Position numbers and translations under genes: made by a program. 64,000 nt of DNA from Pseudomonas yamanorum (GTDB lineage: Bacteria > Pseudomonadota > Gammaproteobacteria > Pseudomonadales > Pseudomonadaceae), in assembly GCF_013386765.1 (NCBI RefSeq), contig NZ_JACARE010000038.1, forward strand, positions 22,750 to 86,749, given 5' to 3'. Below the pieces are notes generated by a model that was not told the DNA's origin, ran no database searches, and was given only the letters and a program-made list of their open reading frames with translations. The stretch's first letter is position 1. Every line of letters begins with the position of its first letter. Shown piece after piece: positions 43,544 to 51,929 of this stretch.

Positions 43544-46072
43544 TCAGTTCTCCACAACCAATGAGGTTTCAACGGTAGCCGCGTGATACAGGCGCAACGC
43601 CTCGCGCACCTGCGACGCTTCTTCCAGGCCCAGCACCTGGCGGGCGATGGATTGGCAGTCCGCCAACTCCAGCTCGCGCACGGTGGCCTTGATAGTCGGG
43701 ATCAACGGCACGCTGACCGACAACTCATCCACCCCCAACCCGATCAGCACCGGCACCGCCAGCGCTTCAGACGCCAACGCGCCGCACACACCCACCCACT
43801 TGCCATGGGCATGGGCCGCCTTGACGGTGGTGGCGATCAGGCGCAGTACCGCCGGGTGGAAGCTGTCGGCCTGGCTGGCGAGGCGCGGGTGATCACGGTC
43901 CATGGCCAGGGTGTATTGGGTCAGATCGTTGGTGCCGATGGAGAAAAAATCCACCTCCGGCGCAAACACATCCGCCATCAGCGCCGCCGACGGGACTTCG
44001 ATCATGATTCCCAGTTTCGGCAATTCCGTCAGCCCCAGGGCCAGCGCTTCCTCTTCAAGAATCTGCCGCGCGAGGCGCAGCTCGGAGAGCAGGCTGACCA
44101 TCGGCAACATGATATGCAAACGGGCATAACCGGCACTGGCGAGAATCGCGCGGAATTGTTCACGCAGCAGTTCCGGGCGTTCCAGGCACAGGCGAATCCC
44201 GCGCAGGCCGAGGAACGGATTGCTCTCCGGGTCCATCGGCACATAGGCCAACGGCTTGTCGCCACCGACGTCCAGGGTGCGCACCACCAGATTGCGCTCG
44301 GGGCCCAACGCACGGGCAATCGCGCTGTAGGTGCCCGCCTGTTCTTCAGGGCTCGGCGCACGGTTGCGATCCAGGTAGAGGAATTCGGAGCGCAGCAAAC
44401 CGACGCCTTCGCCGCCCAGTGACAACGCTTGTTCCACCTCTTGCAGGGACGCGACGTTAGCCGTCACCTCGACGTGATGACCGTCGCGGGTAGTGGCGGG
44501 CAATGACGCCTGTTCCACTTCACGCTGGCGGCGCAGCACTTGCTGTTGGCGGGTGGCTTGCAGTTGCTCGATCTCGTCCAGGTTCGGCTCCAGGTGCAGC
44601 TCGCCCTTGTCGGCATCCAGCAGCACTTGTTTGCCGTTCACCAATTCCAGCACCTGCACCGGCACGCCGCAGATCGCCGGCAGGCCCAGGGCACGGGCGA
44701 GGATCGCGACGTGGCTGGTAGCCCCGCCGCCCACGGTGACGAAGCCCAATACCTTGCGCGTATCGAGGCTGGCGGTTTGCGAGGGCGTGAGTTGTTCGGC
44801 AATCAGGATCGCCTGCTCCGGCAAGTCCCAGGCGCTGTCCTTGATCCCAAGGATCAGCTTCAGCACCCGTTGGCCAACGTCGGCCAGGTCCGCGGCGCGC
44901 TCGGCGAGCAAGGTGTTGCCCAAGCCCTGGAACAGCGTGGCGGTGGCGACTGTCGCACTGTTCCAGGCAAACGCTGCACTCTTGCCCTGGGCCAGTGATT
45001 CATGGGCCTGTTCCAGCAGCGTCGGGTCTTCCAGCAGCTCTTGATGAGCGCGGAAAATTTCCGCCTGGGCACTGCCAACCGCCTTGGCCTGCAAAGCTTG
45101 CAGGGCCTCGGTCGCTTCGTGCAGGCCACGTTCCAGCGCGGCGCGCTCGACCGCTTCGCCGGCACCGGCCTCAGTGATATTCAGATCAGGCTCGGCCACC
45201 TGAACCACTTGGCCAAACGCCGAACCCGGCGAAGCACACACACCCCGCAGCAAGGTCGCCGATGACTCAGGCAACACCGGCTCGCCTTCGACCTGCGCCG
45301 CCACCGTCTCCCCGCAACCGTCTGCCAGCAAGGCAACCAGAGCCGTGATCGCCGCATCGGCATCGTCGCCGGCCGCACTCACCTGCAAGGTATCGCCCTG
45401 CACCGTCTGCAACGCCATGATCGCCACCAGGGACTTGGCATTGGCGCTCTGGGTTTGCTTGTGCAGGTAAATGCTCGCGTTGAAACCCTTGGCTGCCTGG
45501 GCAAACACCGCCGCCGGGCGGGCATGCAGGCCGTTGGCATTGGGCAACGTCAGCGGCTTGGAGAACAGGGCGTCGCCCAGCTCTTCCTCGACCTCTGCCG
45601 TGCTCGCCGGCGGCGTTACCCGCAACAGCGGTTGCCCCACGTCCACCAGGCCCTGCTCCGGGGTCAAGAGCTTGAACGGCTCGCCACTGACCACCAGCAT
45701 CAGGGTCAGCAAACTGCGGGCGTTGAGCGCCACGTAGTCGGCATCGAATTCAATCAGCGGTTGCCCGGCCTCCACCCGCTGGCCTTCCTCGACCAGCCGG
45801 GTGAAGCCCTTGCCCGCCAGATTCACGGTGTCCAGGCCGATGTGCATCAGCACCTGGACGCCATTGTCGTCGGTGATGCTCACCGCATGACCACTGTCCT
45901 GGATATTGCTGATCACCCCGGCCAGCGGCGCACAGAGGGTCTGCGAGGTCGGATCGATGCACAGGCCATCGCCGATCAGGCGACTGGAGAACACCGGGTC
46001 AGGCACCTGGTCCAGGGCGAGCAGCACCCCGGACAATGGCGCCAGCAATTCCAGGGAATGGGTTGTGGTCAT
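43544..46072 (-). CDS. PTS EIIA-HPr-EI fusion of the trehalose system
   Basis: The 842-residue protein repeats the NagF architecture: EIIA with His77 (VLMHIGLDTV), HPr with His183 (NANGLHARPAAV), and Enzyme I with His454 (GGGATSHVAILAR) and a normal PEP-binding end (GVCGALASEA). The two paralogues differ widely, so this is an old duplication. It would phosphorylate TreP. The upstream porin gene is separated by a 129-bp gap with a REP-like repeat; the EIIB-like gene follows directly. Confidence 0.92.
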   Translation of the reverse strand: MTTTHSLELLAPLSGVLLALDQVPDPVFSSRLIGDGLCIDPTSQTLCAPLAGVISNIQDSGHAVSITDDNGVQVLMHIGLDTVNLAGKGFTRLVEEGQRVEAGQPLIEFDADYVALNARSLLTLMLVVSGEPFKLLTPEQGLVDVGQPLLRVTPPASTAEVEEELGDALFSKPLTLPNANGLHARPAAVFAQAAKGFNASIYLHKQTQSANAKSLVAIMALQTVQGDTLQVSAAGDDADAAITALVALLADGCGETVAAQVEGEPVLPESSATLLRGVCASPGSAFGQVVQVAEPDLNITEAGAGEAVERAALERGLHEATEALQALQAKAVGSAQAEIFRAHQELLEDPTLLEQAHESLAQGKSAAFAWNSATVATATLFQGLGNTLLAERAADLADVGQRVLKLILGIKDSAWDLPEQAILIAEQLTPSQTASLDTRKVLGFVTVGGGATSHVAILARALGLPAICGVPVQVLELVNGKQVLLDADKGELHLEPNLDEIEQLQATRQQQVLRRQREVEQASLPATTRDGHHVEVTANVASLQEVEQALSLGGEGVGLLRSEFLYLDRNRAPSPEEQAGTYSAIARALGPERNLVVRTLDVGGDKPLAYVPMDPESNPFLGLRGIRLCLERPELLREQFRAILASAGYARLHIMLPMVSLLSELRLARQILEEEALALGLTELPKLGIMIEVPSAALMADVFAPEVDFFSIGTNDLTQYTLAMDRDHPRLASQADSFHPAVLRLIATTVKAAHAHGKWVGVCGALASEALAVPVLIGLGVDELSVSVPLIPTIKATVRELELADCQSIARQVLGLEEASQVREALRLYHAATVETSLVVEN

Positions 46073-46110
46073 GACTTCACCTGCTGTTTTGTTCTGTAAA
46101 AAACACCTTT

Positions 46111-46192
46111 AGGAACCGGCTTGCCGGCGATGAGGTCGGTCGATAGTGCGATGATTTCAAGGACGCCATCGCCGGCAAGCCGGGCTCCTACA
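46111..46192. repeat. REP-like inverted repeat (CCGGCTTGCCGGCGAT family)
   Basis: An imperfect pair (46112-46133 with about 46168-46190) fills the gap between the EI-fusion and porin genes within the tre operon. Confidence 0.65.
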
Positions 46193-46201
46193 GGGATTGT
46201 G

Positions 46202-47422
46202 TTATTTCCACCAATATTCGACTTGCACACCAAAGTTGGAACCATGCAACGCACTGCCGTAGCTGCCGGTGTCGGACAACGCCGAACCTGCCGCCAGTTC
46301 ATTGGCCGCACGCTTGGCCGCTTCGTTCCAGGTCGCGTAGGTGTAATACAAGCGCACCTCCGGCCGCGCCCAGAAATCCGGGCCTTTGGGCGACCAGGTC
46401 GGGGCGAAGGTAAATTTGCTCAGCTTGCGCGTGCCACCGGTGGCCTCGACCTGATCATGACCGAGTTCGGTGACCAGTTTGAACTGTTCGGAGATCGCAT
46501 AGGCCGGGCGTACACCCACCGACATCCAGGTCTGATCCTGGCTGCCCGGGCGAATATCTTTCTGGTACACGGCCTCGATCTGCCCGCCAAAACGCGGGGT
46601 CACTTGCCAGTCGAAGAACTCCACCGCGCGGTAGCTCTTGCTGCTTTTGTCGAGGAACGTATCGCCGGTGTAGCCGAGGCCGGTGCCGGGGCCTTCACCG
46701 TACTGCAACGCGAACTTGTTGCGCCCGCCGAGGAAGGGTTTCTGCACGTGCTGGGCGGTAATGGCCCAGCCGCTGTTGGTGTCGCGGCCACCGGCTTTTT
46801 CGATGTAGCTCAAGCCCAGCTCCACCTCGCCACCGGGGTTGGTCTTGAAGCCGGCCACGTTGAAGTCGTGACGGGTGGCGTATTCCTTCTGGTACAGGTT
46901 GTCCTTGCGGGAAAGCGCGTAGCTGTATTTCAGATCGCCGATTTTCACGTCCTCGATACCGCCGCCCGTGGCGCTCTGGTTCCAGTAGTAGAAGTCGGAG
47001 ATATGGATGTCGTTTCGTTTGTAGTAACGCCGGCCGGCCCACAGCGAACCGCCGTTGAGGCTGGGCAGGTTCGACCACTGCGCATACATCTGTGGCATGC
47101 GCGCCGAGCCGTTGTCTTCGCCCTGGAACTTCAGCGCCCGGTCGTACTTGTTGTACAGCGAGGCCATGGCATCGACGCTGAATACCGAACCGTCGTCGAG
47201 GGTCAGCAGGTCCTGGCGCAATTCGAGTTCGGCGTACTGCTCGCATTCGTTGCCCAGGCGGTACTTCGATTGTGCCCCCGGCAACTGGAAGCACTGCTGC
47301 TTGCCGCTGCCGGTTGAAGTGCCCGCGCCGCTGCGCAAATAGCCGGCGAATTCCAAGGCCTGGGCGGCCATCGGCAAGGTCAGACAGGATGCAACGAGGC
47401 CCAGCTTTATTGTTGTTTTCAT
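46202..47422 (-). CDS. LamB/maltoporin-family outer membrane porin
   Basis: The 406-residue precursor has a signal peptide (MKTTIKLGLVASCLTLPMAAQA) and the 18-strand maltoporin pattern: LEFAGYLRSGAGTSTGSGKQ at the N terminus, WAGRRYYKRNDIHISDFYYW in the middle and a terminal aromatic strand QVEYWWK. Its place inside the tre operon implies trehalose or related disaccharide entry across the outer membrane. CGGAG precedes the ATG by seven bases. A start 31 codons upstream would add residues before the signal peptide. Confidence 0.92.
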   Translation of the reverse strand: MKTTIKLGLVASCLTLPMAAQALEFAGYLRSGAGTSTGSGKQQCFQLPGAQSKYRLGNECEQYAELELRQDLLTLDDGSVFSVDAMASLYNKYDRALKFQGEDNGSARMPQMYAQWSNLPSLNGGSLWAGRRYYKRNDIHISDFYYWNQSATGGGIEDVKIGDLKYSYALSRKDNLYQKEYATRHDFNVAGFKTNPGGEVELGLSYIEKAGGRDTNSGWAITAQHVQKPFLGGRNKFALQYGEGPGTGLGYTGDTFLDKSSKSYRAVEFFDWQVTPRFGGQIEAVYQKDIRPGSQDQTWMSVGVRPAYAISEQFKLVTELGHDQVEATGGTRKLSKFTFAPTWSPKGPDFWARPEVRLYYTYATWNEAAKRAANELAAGSALSDTGSYGSALHGSNFGVQVEYWWK

Positions 47423-47496
47423 GAAGCACTCCGATATTTTTATTATGTTTTTCAAAGCGCCCTGCGCTCCCACGCAGGGTTTAACTCGTCGTATCC

Positions 47497-47611
47497 CGTA
47501 GCAGCTGTCGAGCACCAGCGAGGCTGCGTTGGCTGCAGCGCCTCAATCACGTCAGGCGCAGGCATCGAGTCGCGCCTGACGCAGCCTCGCTGGTGCTCGA
47601 CAGCTGCTACG
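47497..47611. repeat. Perfect 33-bp inverted repeat inside the tre operon
   Basis: Arms 47497-47529 and 47579-47611 are exact complements (CGTAGCAGCTGTCGAGCACC...). It lies 13 bases after the treC stop and 75 bases before the porin ATG. It may stabilise the upstream mRNA or reduce read-through. It belongs to the GCTGTCGAGC family seen at 7.9 kb. Confidence 0.9.
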
Positions 47612-47624
47612 GCAGTTCCGGGTC

Positions 47625-49271
47625 TCAGTCCTTGAGGTGCAGCACAAACGATTCATACGGGCGCAGCGAGACCTGGCTCGAACGCTGTGGGCAGTCGTGG
47701 TAGTTGCTGATCAGCAGGCGTTGCGCGCTGGCCGCCGTCAGCAGGCCATCGGGCAGTTCGATCTGGCATGGCGTGCCGTAAAAGTTGTTCAGCACCAGCA
47801 GACGCTCGCCCTGCCCTTCCCGCAGGTACGCCCACACCTGGGTGTGCTGTGGCAGCAGTTGGCGATAAACACCTTCCTGGATCAGCGGCTCGTGACGACG
47901 CAATTCGATCAGGGCGCGGTAGTGATGCAGCACCGATTGCGGGTCATCCAGCTGGCTTTGCACGTTGATCTGCGCCGCGTTGGCCGGGATGCCGATCCAC
48001 GGTTCACCGCTGCTGAAGCCGGCATTTTTATCGGCATTCCATTGCATCGGCGTGCGCCCGTTATCCCGGGATTTCTGCATGATCGCGGCCATGCTCGACG
48101 CCTCGGACTCACCGGCCTCGCGCTTGAGCCGATAGATGTTCAGGGTCTCGACATCCCGGTATTGGTCGATGGTGTCGAAGCCCGGATTGGTCATGCCCAG
48201 CTCTTCGCCCTGGTACACAAACGGCGTGCCCTGGAGGAAGTGCAACGCGGTGGCGAGCATCTTCGCCGAGACCACGCGGTGCTCGCCGTCATCCCCAAAA
48301 CGCGAGACAACCCGCGGCTGGTCGTGGTTACACCAGAACAACGCATTCCAGCCGCCACCGGCCTGCATGCCGAGTTGCCAGTCAGACAAAATCTGCTTGA
48401 GTTGCAAGAAGTCGAAGTCGGCCGCGACCCACTTTTGCAGGTTCGGGTAATCGACTTTCAGGTGATGAAAGTTGAAGGTCATCGACAGCTCTTTCGACTC
48501 TGGATTCGAATAGCGAATGCAGTGCTCAAGGCTGGTGGACGACATCTCGCCGACGTTGATCAGGTCATGCCCCTCGAACACTTCGCGGTGCATTTCCTGC
48601 AGGTACTCATGCACGTTCGGGCCGTCGGTGTAGAAGCGCCGACCGTCGGTGTTGTCTTCGGGGAAATCCGCCGGCTTGGAGATCAGGTTGATCACGTCCA
48701 GGCGGAAACCGCCCACGCCCTTGTCGCGCCAGAAGCGCATCAGCTTGAACACTTCGGCGCGCACCTTGGGATTGTCCCAATTCAAGTCAGCCTGGGTGTG
48801 GTCGAACAGGTGCAGGAAGTACTGGCCGGTTTGCGCCTCGTATTCCCAGGCCGAACCGCCGAACTTGGATTCCCAGTTGTTCGGCTGGTCGCGCCAGATG
48901 TAGAAGTCGCGGTACGGGTTGTCGAGGCTGCTGCGGGCCTGCTGGAACCACTCGTGCTCGATGGACGTGTGGTTGACCACGATGTCGAGCATCAGCGTGA
49001 TGCCGCGCTTGGCCGCTTCGCTGATCAGCAGGTCGCAATCGGCCATGGTCCCGTAGCTGGGGTCGATGGCGTAGTAGTCGCTGATGTCGTAGCCGTTGTC
49101 GCGCTGGGGCGAACGCAGGAACGGAGTGATCCACAGGCAGTCGACGCCCAGCCACTTCAGGTAATCGAGCTTGTCCACGATGCCCAGCAGGTCACCGGTG
49201 GCGTTACCCGCGTGGCTGTGGAAGCTTTTGGGGTAGATCTGGTAGATCACCGAGTGTTGCCAGTCTTGCAT
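47625..49271 (-). CDS. treC: Alpha,alpha-phosphotrehalase
   Basis: TreC hydrolyses imported trehalose-6-phosphate to glucose and glucose-6-phosphate. The 548-residue GH13 enzyme has MLDIVVNHTS, the nucleophile Asp192 in GGFRLDVINLISKP, the acid Glu242 in NVGEMSS and NHDQPRVVSRFG; the NLISKP region fits the phosphotrehalase/oligo-1,6-glucosidase subgroup, and the PTS context selects phosphotrehalase. AAGGA precedes the ATG at 49271 by seven bases; a TTG five codons upstream is less likely. Confidence 0.94.
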   Translation of the reverse strand: MQDWQHSVIYQIYPKSFHSHAGNATGDLLGIVDKLDYLKWLGVDCLWITPFLRSPQRDNGYDISDYYAIDPSYGTMADCDLLISEAAKRGITLMLDIVVNHTSIEHEWFQQARSSLDNPYRDFYIWRDQPNNWESKFGGSAWEYEAQTGQYFLHLFDHTQADLNWDNPKVRAEVFKLMRFWRDKGVGGFRLDVINLISKPADFPEDNTDGRRFYTDGPNVHEYLQEMHREVFEGHDLINVGEMSSTSLEHCIRYSNPESKELSMTFNFHHLKVDYPNLQKWVAADFDFLQLKQILSDWQLGMQAGGGWNALFWCNHDQPRVVSRFGDDGEHRVVSAKMLATALHFLQGTPFVYQGEELGMTNPGFDTIDQYRDVETLNIYRLKREAGESEASSMAAIMQKSRDNGRTPMQWNADKNAGFSSGEPWIGIPANAAQINVQSQLDDPQSVLHHYRALIELRRHEPLIQEGVYRQLLPQHTQVWAYLREGQGERLLVLNNFYGTPCQIELPDGLLTAASAQRLLISNYHDCPQRSSQVSLRPYESFVLHLKD

Positions 49272-49313
49272 GGTGGGTTCCTTCAAATAAGGTGTGTGTT
49301 GGCCTTGAGGGCC

Positions 49314-49382
49314 CCATCGCGAGCAGCCCGGCTCCTACAGGGGAACGCATTTCAACTGTGGGAGCTGGCTTGCCTGCGATGG
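49314..49382. repeat. Composite REP-like repeat between treP and treC
   Basis: CATCGCGAGCAGCCCGGCTCC is followed by GGGAGCTGGCTTGCCTGCGA. The two arms come from different repeat families, so the pairing is imperfect. Confidence 0.6.
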
Positions 49383-49389
49383 CGATAGA

Positions 49390-50832
49390 TCAGGCAACCC
49401 GGTATCCAGGCCGCACGATCTTCATGCTCAATGCACAGGTCAAAACAAACGGCACGACAATCGCGATCACCATGCCGATGACAAAGCTTGGGATGTACTG
49501 CGGGATGATCGAGATGAATCCGGGCAAGCCACCGACACCGATGGCCGAGGCCTGGACCTTGTTCAGCGACAGGAAAATGCTGCCCAGGGCCGAGCCGGTC
49601 AGGGCCGCATAGAACGGAAACTTGAAGCGCAGGTTGACCCCGAACATCGCCGGTTCAGTGATGCCGAAGTAGGCGGAAATCGCCGAAGTCGAGGCCATGC
49701 TTTTATCCCGCGCATTGCGGCTCATGTAGAACACTCCGAGCGCCGCACTGCCCTGGGCCAGGTTGGACATGACGATCATCGGCCAGATAAAGGTGCCGCC
49801 CTGGGTGGAGATCAGTTGCAGGTCCACCGCGAGGAACATGTGGTGCATGCCGGTGATCACCAGCGGTGCGTACAGCAGGCCGAAAATCGCGCCGCCGACC
49901 ATGGGCGCCAGGTCGAACAGGGTGACCACGCCTTCGGTGATCAGGATGCCGAGGTGACGAGTCACCGGGCCGATGATCGCCAGCGCCAGCACACCGGTGA
50001 CGACGATGGTGGTGATCGGCACCACCAGCAATTGAATGGCATTCGGCACCCGTGCCCGCAGCCATTTTTCAATCACGCTCATCACGTAGGCCGCCAGCAG
50101 GATCGGCAGGATCTGGCCCTGGTAGCCGACCTTCTCGATCTTGAACCAGCCGAAAATATCGAAGTACGGCAGGCTCTGGCCATCGAGGCCGGCGACGGCC
50201 TTGCCGTAGTTCCAGGCGTTGAGCAAATCGGGGTGCACCAGCATCAGGCCGAGGACGATGCCGAGGATTTCACTGCCGCCAAAACGTTTGGCGGCCGACC
50301 AGCCCACCAATGCCGGCAGGAACACGAACGAGGTGTTGGCCATCAGGTTGATCAGGCTCCACAACCCATCCAGGTTCGGATAGGCGTCGAGCAGGGTCTT
50401 GCCCTCGATGAACATGCCCTTGGCGCCCATCAGGTTGTTCACCCCCATGAGCAAGCCGGCAATGATCAGCGCCGGCAGGATCGGCATGAACACGTCGGAG
50501 AACACCCGCACCAGGCGCTGCATGGGGTTGATTTTGTCGGCGCTTTTTTGCTTCACGTCCGCGATGGTCGACGCGGCGAGGCCCGTTTGCTCACGCAGGG
50601 CGGCGTAGACCTTTTCCACTTCGCCGGGGCCGATCACGATCTGGAACAGGCCGCCGGTGAAGAACGAGCCCTTGACCAGATCGACCTGATTCAACGCGCC
50701 GCTGTTGGCCAGGCTCGGGTCCTTGAGGGCCAGGCGCAGGCGGGTCACGCAGTGGGCAGCTTGCTCAAGGTTGTCGCTGCCACCGAGGTTCTCGAGAATC
50801 TCGCGGGCAATATTCGGATAGTCGTGGCTCAT
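49390..50832 (-). CDS. treP: PTS trehalose permease, EIIBC
   Basis: The 480-residue protein imports trehalose as trehalose-6-phosphate. An N-terminal EIIB domain carries Cys28 in AAHCVTRLRLAL, and an EIIC domain with about ten helices follows (PILPALIIAGLLMGVNNL, GITEPAMFGVNLRF near the end). There is no EIIA part, supplied by the fusion protein at 43544-46072. It is the first gene of the operon, with two palindromic operators upstream shared with the divergent treR. Confidence 0.95.
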   Translation of the reverse strand: MSHDYPNIAREILENLGGSDNLEQAAHCVTRLRLALKDPSLANSGALNQVDLVKGSFFTGGLFQIVIGPGEVEKVYAALREQTGLAASTIADVKQKSADKINPMQRLVRVFSDVFMPILPALIIAGLLMGVNNLMGAKGMFIEGKTLLDAYPNLDGLWSLINLMANTSFVFLPALVGWSAAKRFGGSEILGIVLGLMLVHPDLLNAWNYGKAVAGLDGQSLPYFDIFGWFKIEKVGYQGQILPILLAAYVMSVIEKWLRARVPNAIQLLVVPITTIVVTGVLALAIIGPVTRHLGILITEGVVTLFDLAPMVGGAIFGLLYAPLVITGMHHMFLAVDLQLISTQGGTFIWPMIVMSNLAQGSAALGVFYMSRNARDKSMASTSAISAYFGITEPAMFGVNLRFKFPFYAALTGSALGSIFLSLNKVQASAIGVGGLPGFISIIPQYIPSFVIGMVIAIVVPFVLTCALSMKIVRPGYRVA

Positions 50833-50896
50833 GCTTGGTATCCACTTGGTTTTTTTTATTGGGGGCGGTCATTGGCAGCACGCCGAGGGCAAAAGT

Positions 50897-50913
50897 ACTC
50901 GTCTGTACGAGTT
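50897..50913. promoter_or_regulatory. Candidate TreR operator 1
   Basis: ACTCGTCTGTACGAGTT is a palindrome with six-base arms around CTGT, 65 bases upstream of treP. Confidence 0.75.
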
Positions 50914-50922
50914 AAAGCAACA

Positions 50923-50939
50923 ACTCGTCTGTACGAGTT
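50923..50939. promoter_or_regulatory. Candidate TreR operator 2
   Basis: An exact copy of operator 1, 26 bases away in the same orientation. The spacing of about two and a half helical turns would place two dimers on opposite faces. Confidence 0.75.
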
Positions 50940-50955
50940 GCAAATTGTTTGCTCC

Positions 50956-51057
50956 CTGTAGGAGCGAGCTTGCTCGCGAAGAACCTGAGGGCGATGTTGG
51001 GTACCAGGCTTTTCGCGTCATCGTTAACGACCTTCGCGAGCAAGCTCGCTCCTACAG
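50956..51057. repeat. REP-like inverted repeat (GGAGCGAGCTTGCTCGCGAA family)
   Basis: CTGTAGGAGCGAGCTTGCTC and its complement at 51038-51057 flank a 52-base centre. It lies between the TreR operators and treR. Confidence 0.85.
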
Positions 51058-51150
51058 AAGGCACGAATATCCAAGGGTCGAATGGACAAACCTTACCTCT
51101 GCCACTAAGGTTCGTGCCTTGAATGCAATCGCGGCACAGAGCCCTCCTCC

Positions 51151-51855
51151 ATGAGCAAATACAACCAGATCTATACCGATCTGCTTGCCAGCATCACCAC
51201 CGAACGCCTGCAACGCGGCACGCGCCTGCCCTCCGAAACCGAACTGATGGACGCCTACCAGGCCAGCCGTGGCACGGTGCGCCGGGCAATCGAGCAATTG
51301 CAGGAGCGCGGCTTCGCGCAAAAGATTCATGGCAAGGGCACCTTCGTGCTCTCACCCAACCCCATCGAATTCCAGCTGGGCGGGATTGTCAGCTTTCGCG
51401 AAACCCATGCCGCACTGGGGGACGACGTCAGCACCGAAGTGGTGGAGTTCAGCCAATTCCCGCTGGAAGGCGCACTGCTGCAACATATCGAGGCCGAAGC
51501 CGGCAGCCTGATCACCCGGGTGAAACGGGTGCGGCGCATCGATGGCAAGCGGGTGATCCTCGACATCAACCACTTCGTCGCCGACCTGATTCCGGGGCTT
51601 GATCGCTCGATTGCCGAGCAGTCGATCTATGCGTTTATCGAGCAGACGCTGCAGCTGCAGATCAGCTATGCCCAGCGCACCATCGAGGCGTTGCCGCGAG
51701 GCAAGGATGATCAACTGCACCTCGACCTGGATGGGCAAAGCCATGTGATCGTGGTGAGCAACCAGACGTTTTTGCAGGATGGGCGGCAGTTCGAGTACAC
51801 CGAGTCGCGGCATACGCTGGATAAGTTTTACTTTTCGGACATTGCGCGGCGGTAA
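51151..51855 (+). CDS. treR: Trehalose operon repressor, GntR family
   Basis: The 234-residue protein has a winged helix-turn-helix (LPSETELMDAYQASRGTVRRA, about residues 26-46) and a UTRA effector domain. By homology with B. subtilis TreR it should bind trehalose-6-phosphate and release DNA. It is divergent from treP with two operators in between. The ribosome site before ATG is weak. It ends at a strong terminator shared with guaA. Confidence 0.92.
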   Translation: MSKYNQIYTDLLASITTERLQRGTRLPSETELMDAYQASRGTVRRAIEQLQERGFAQKIHGKGTFVLSPNPIEFQLGGIVSFRETHAALGDDVSTEVVEFSQFPLEGALLQHIEAEAGSLITRVKRVRRIDGKRVILDINHFVADLIPGLDRSIAEQSIYAFIEQTLQLQISYAQRTIEALPRGKDDQLHLDLDGQSHVIVVSNQTFLQDGRQFEYTESRHTLDKFYFSDIARR

Positions 51856-51871
51856 ACAAACGCCGGAAACA

Positions 51872-51900
51872 CAAAACCCCGGCACCAGGCCGGGGTTTTG
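51872..51900. terminator. Bidirectional terminator between treR and guaA
   Basis: CAAAACCCCGGC and GCCGGGGTTTTG enclose a five-base loop and give U-runs on both strands. Confidence 0.95.
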
Positions 51901-51929
51901 TTATTCAGCGTTCACCTGCTACCGCAGGA

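Noticed and set aside
47637..49388. 583-residue plus-strand frame opposite treC
   Set aside because: Antisense shadow of treC.
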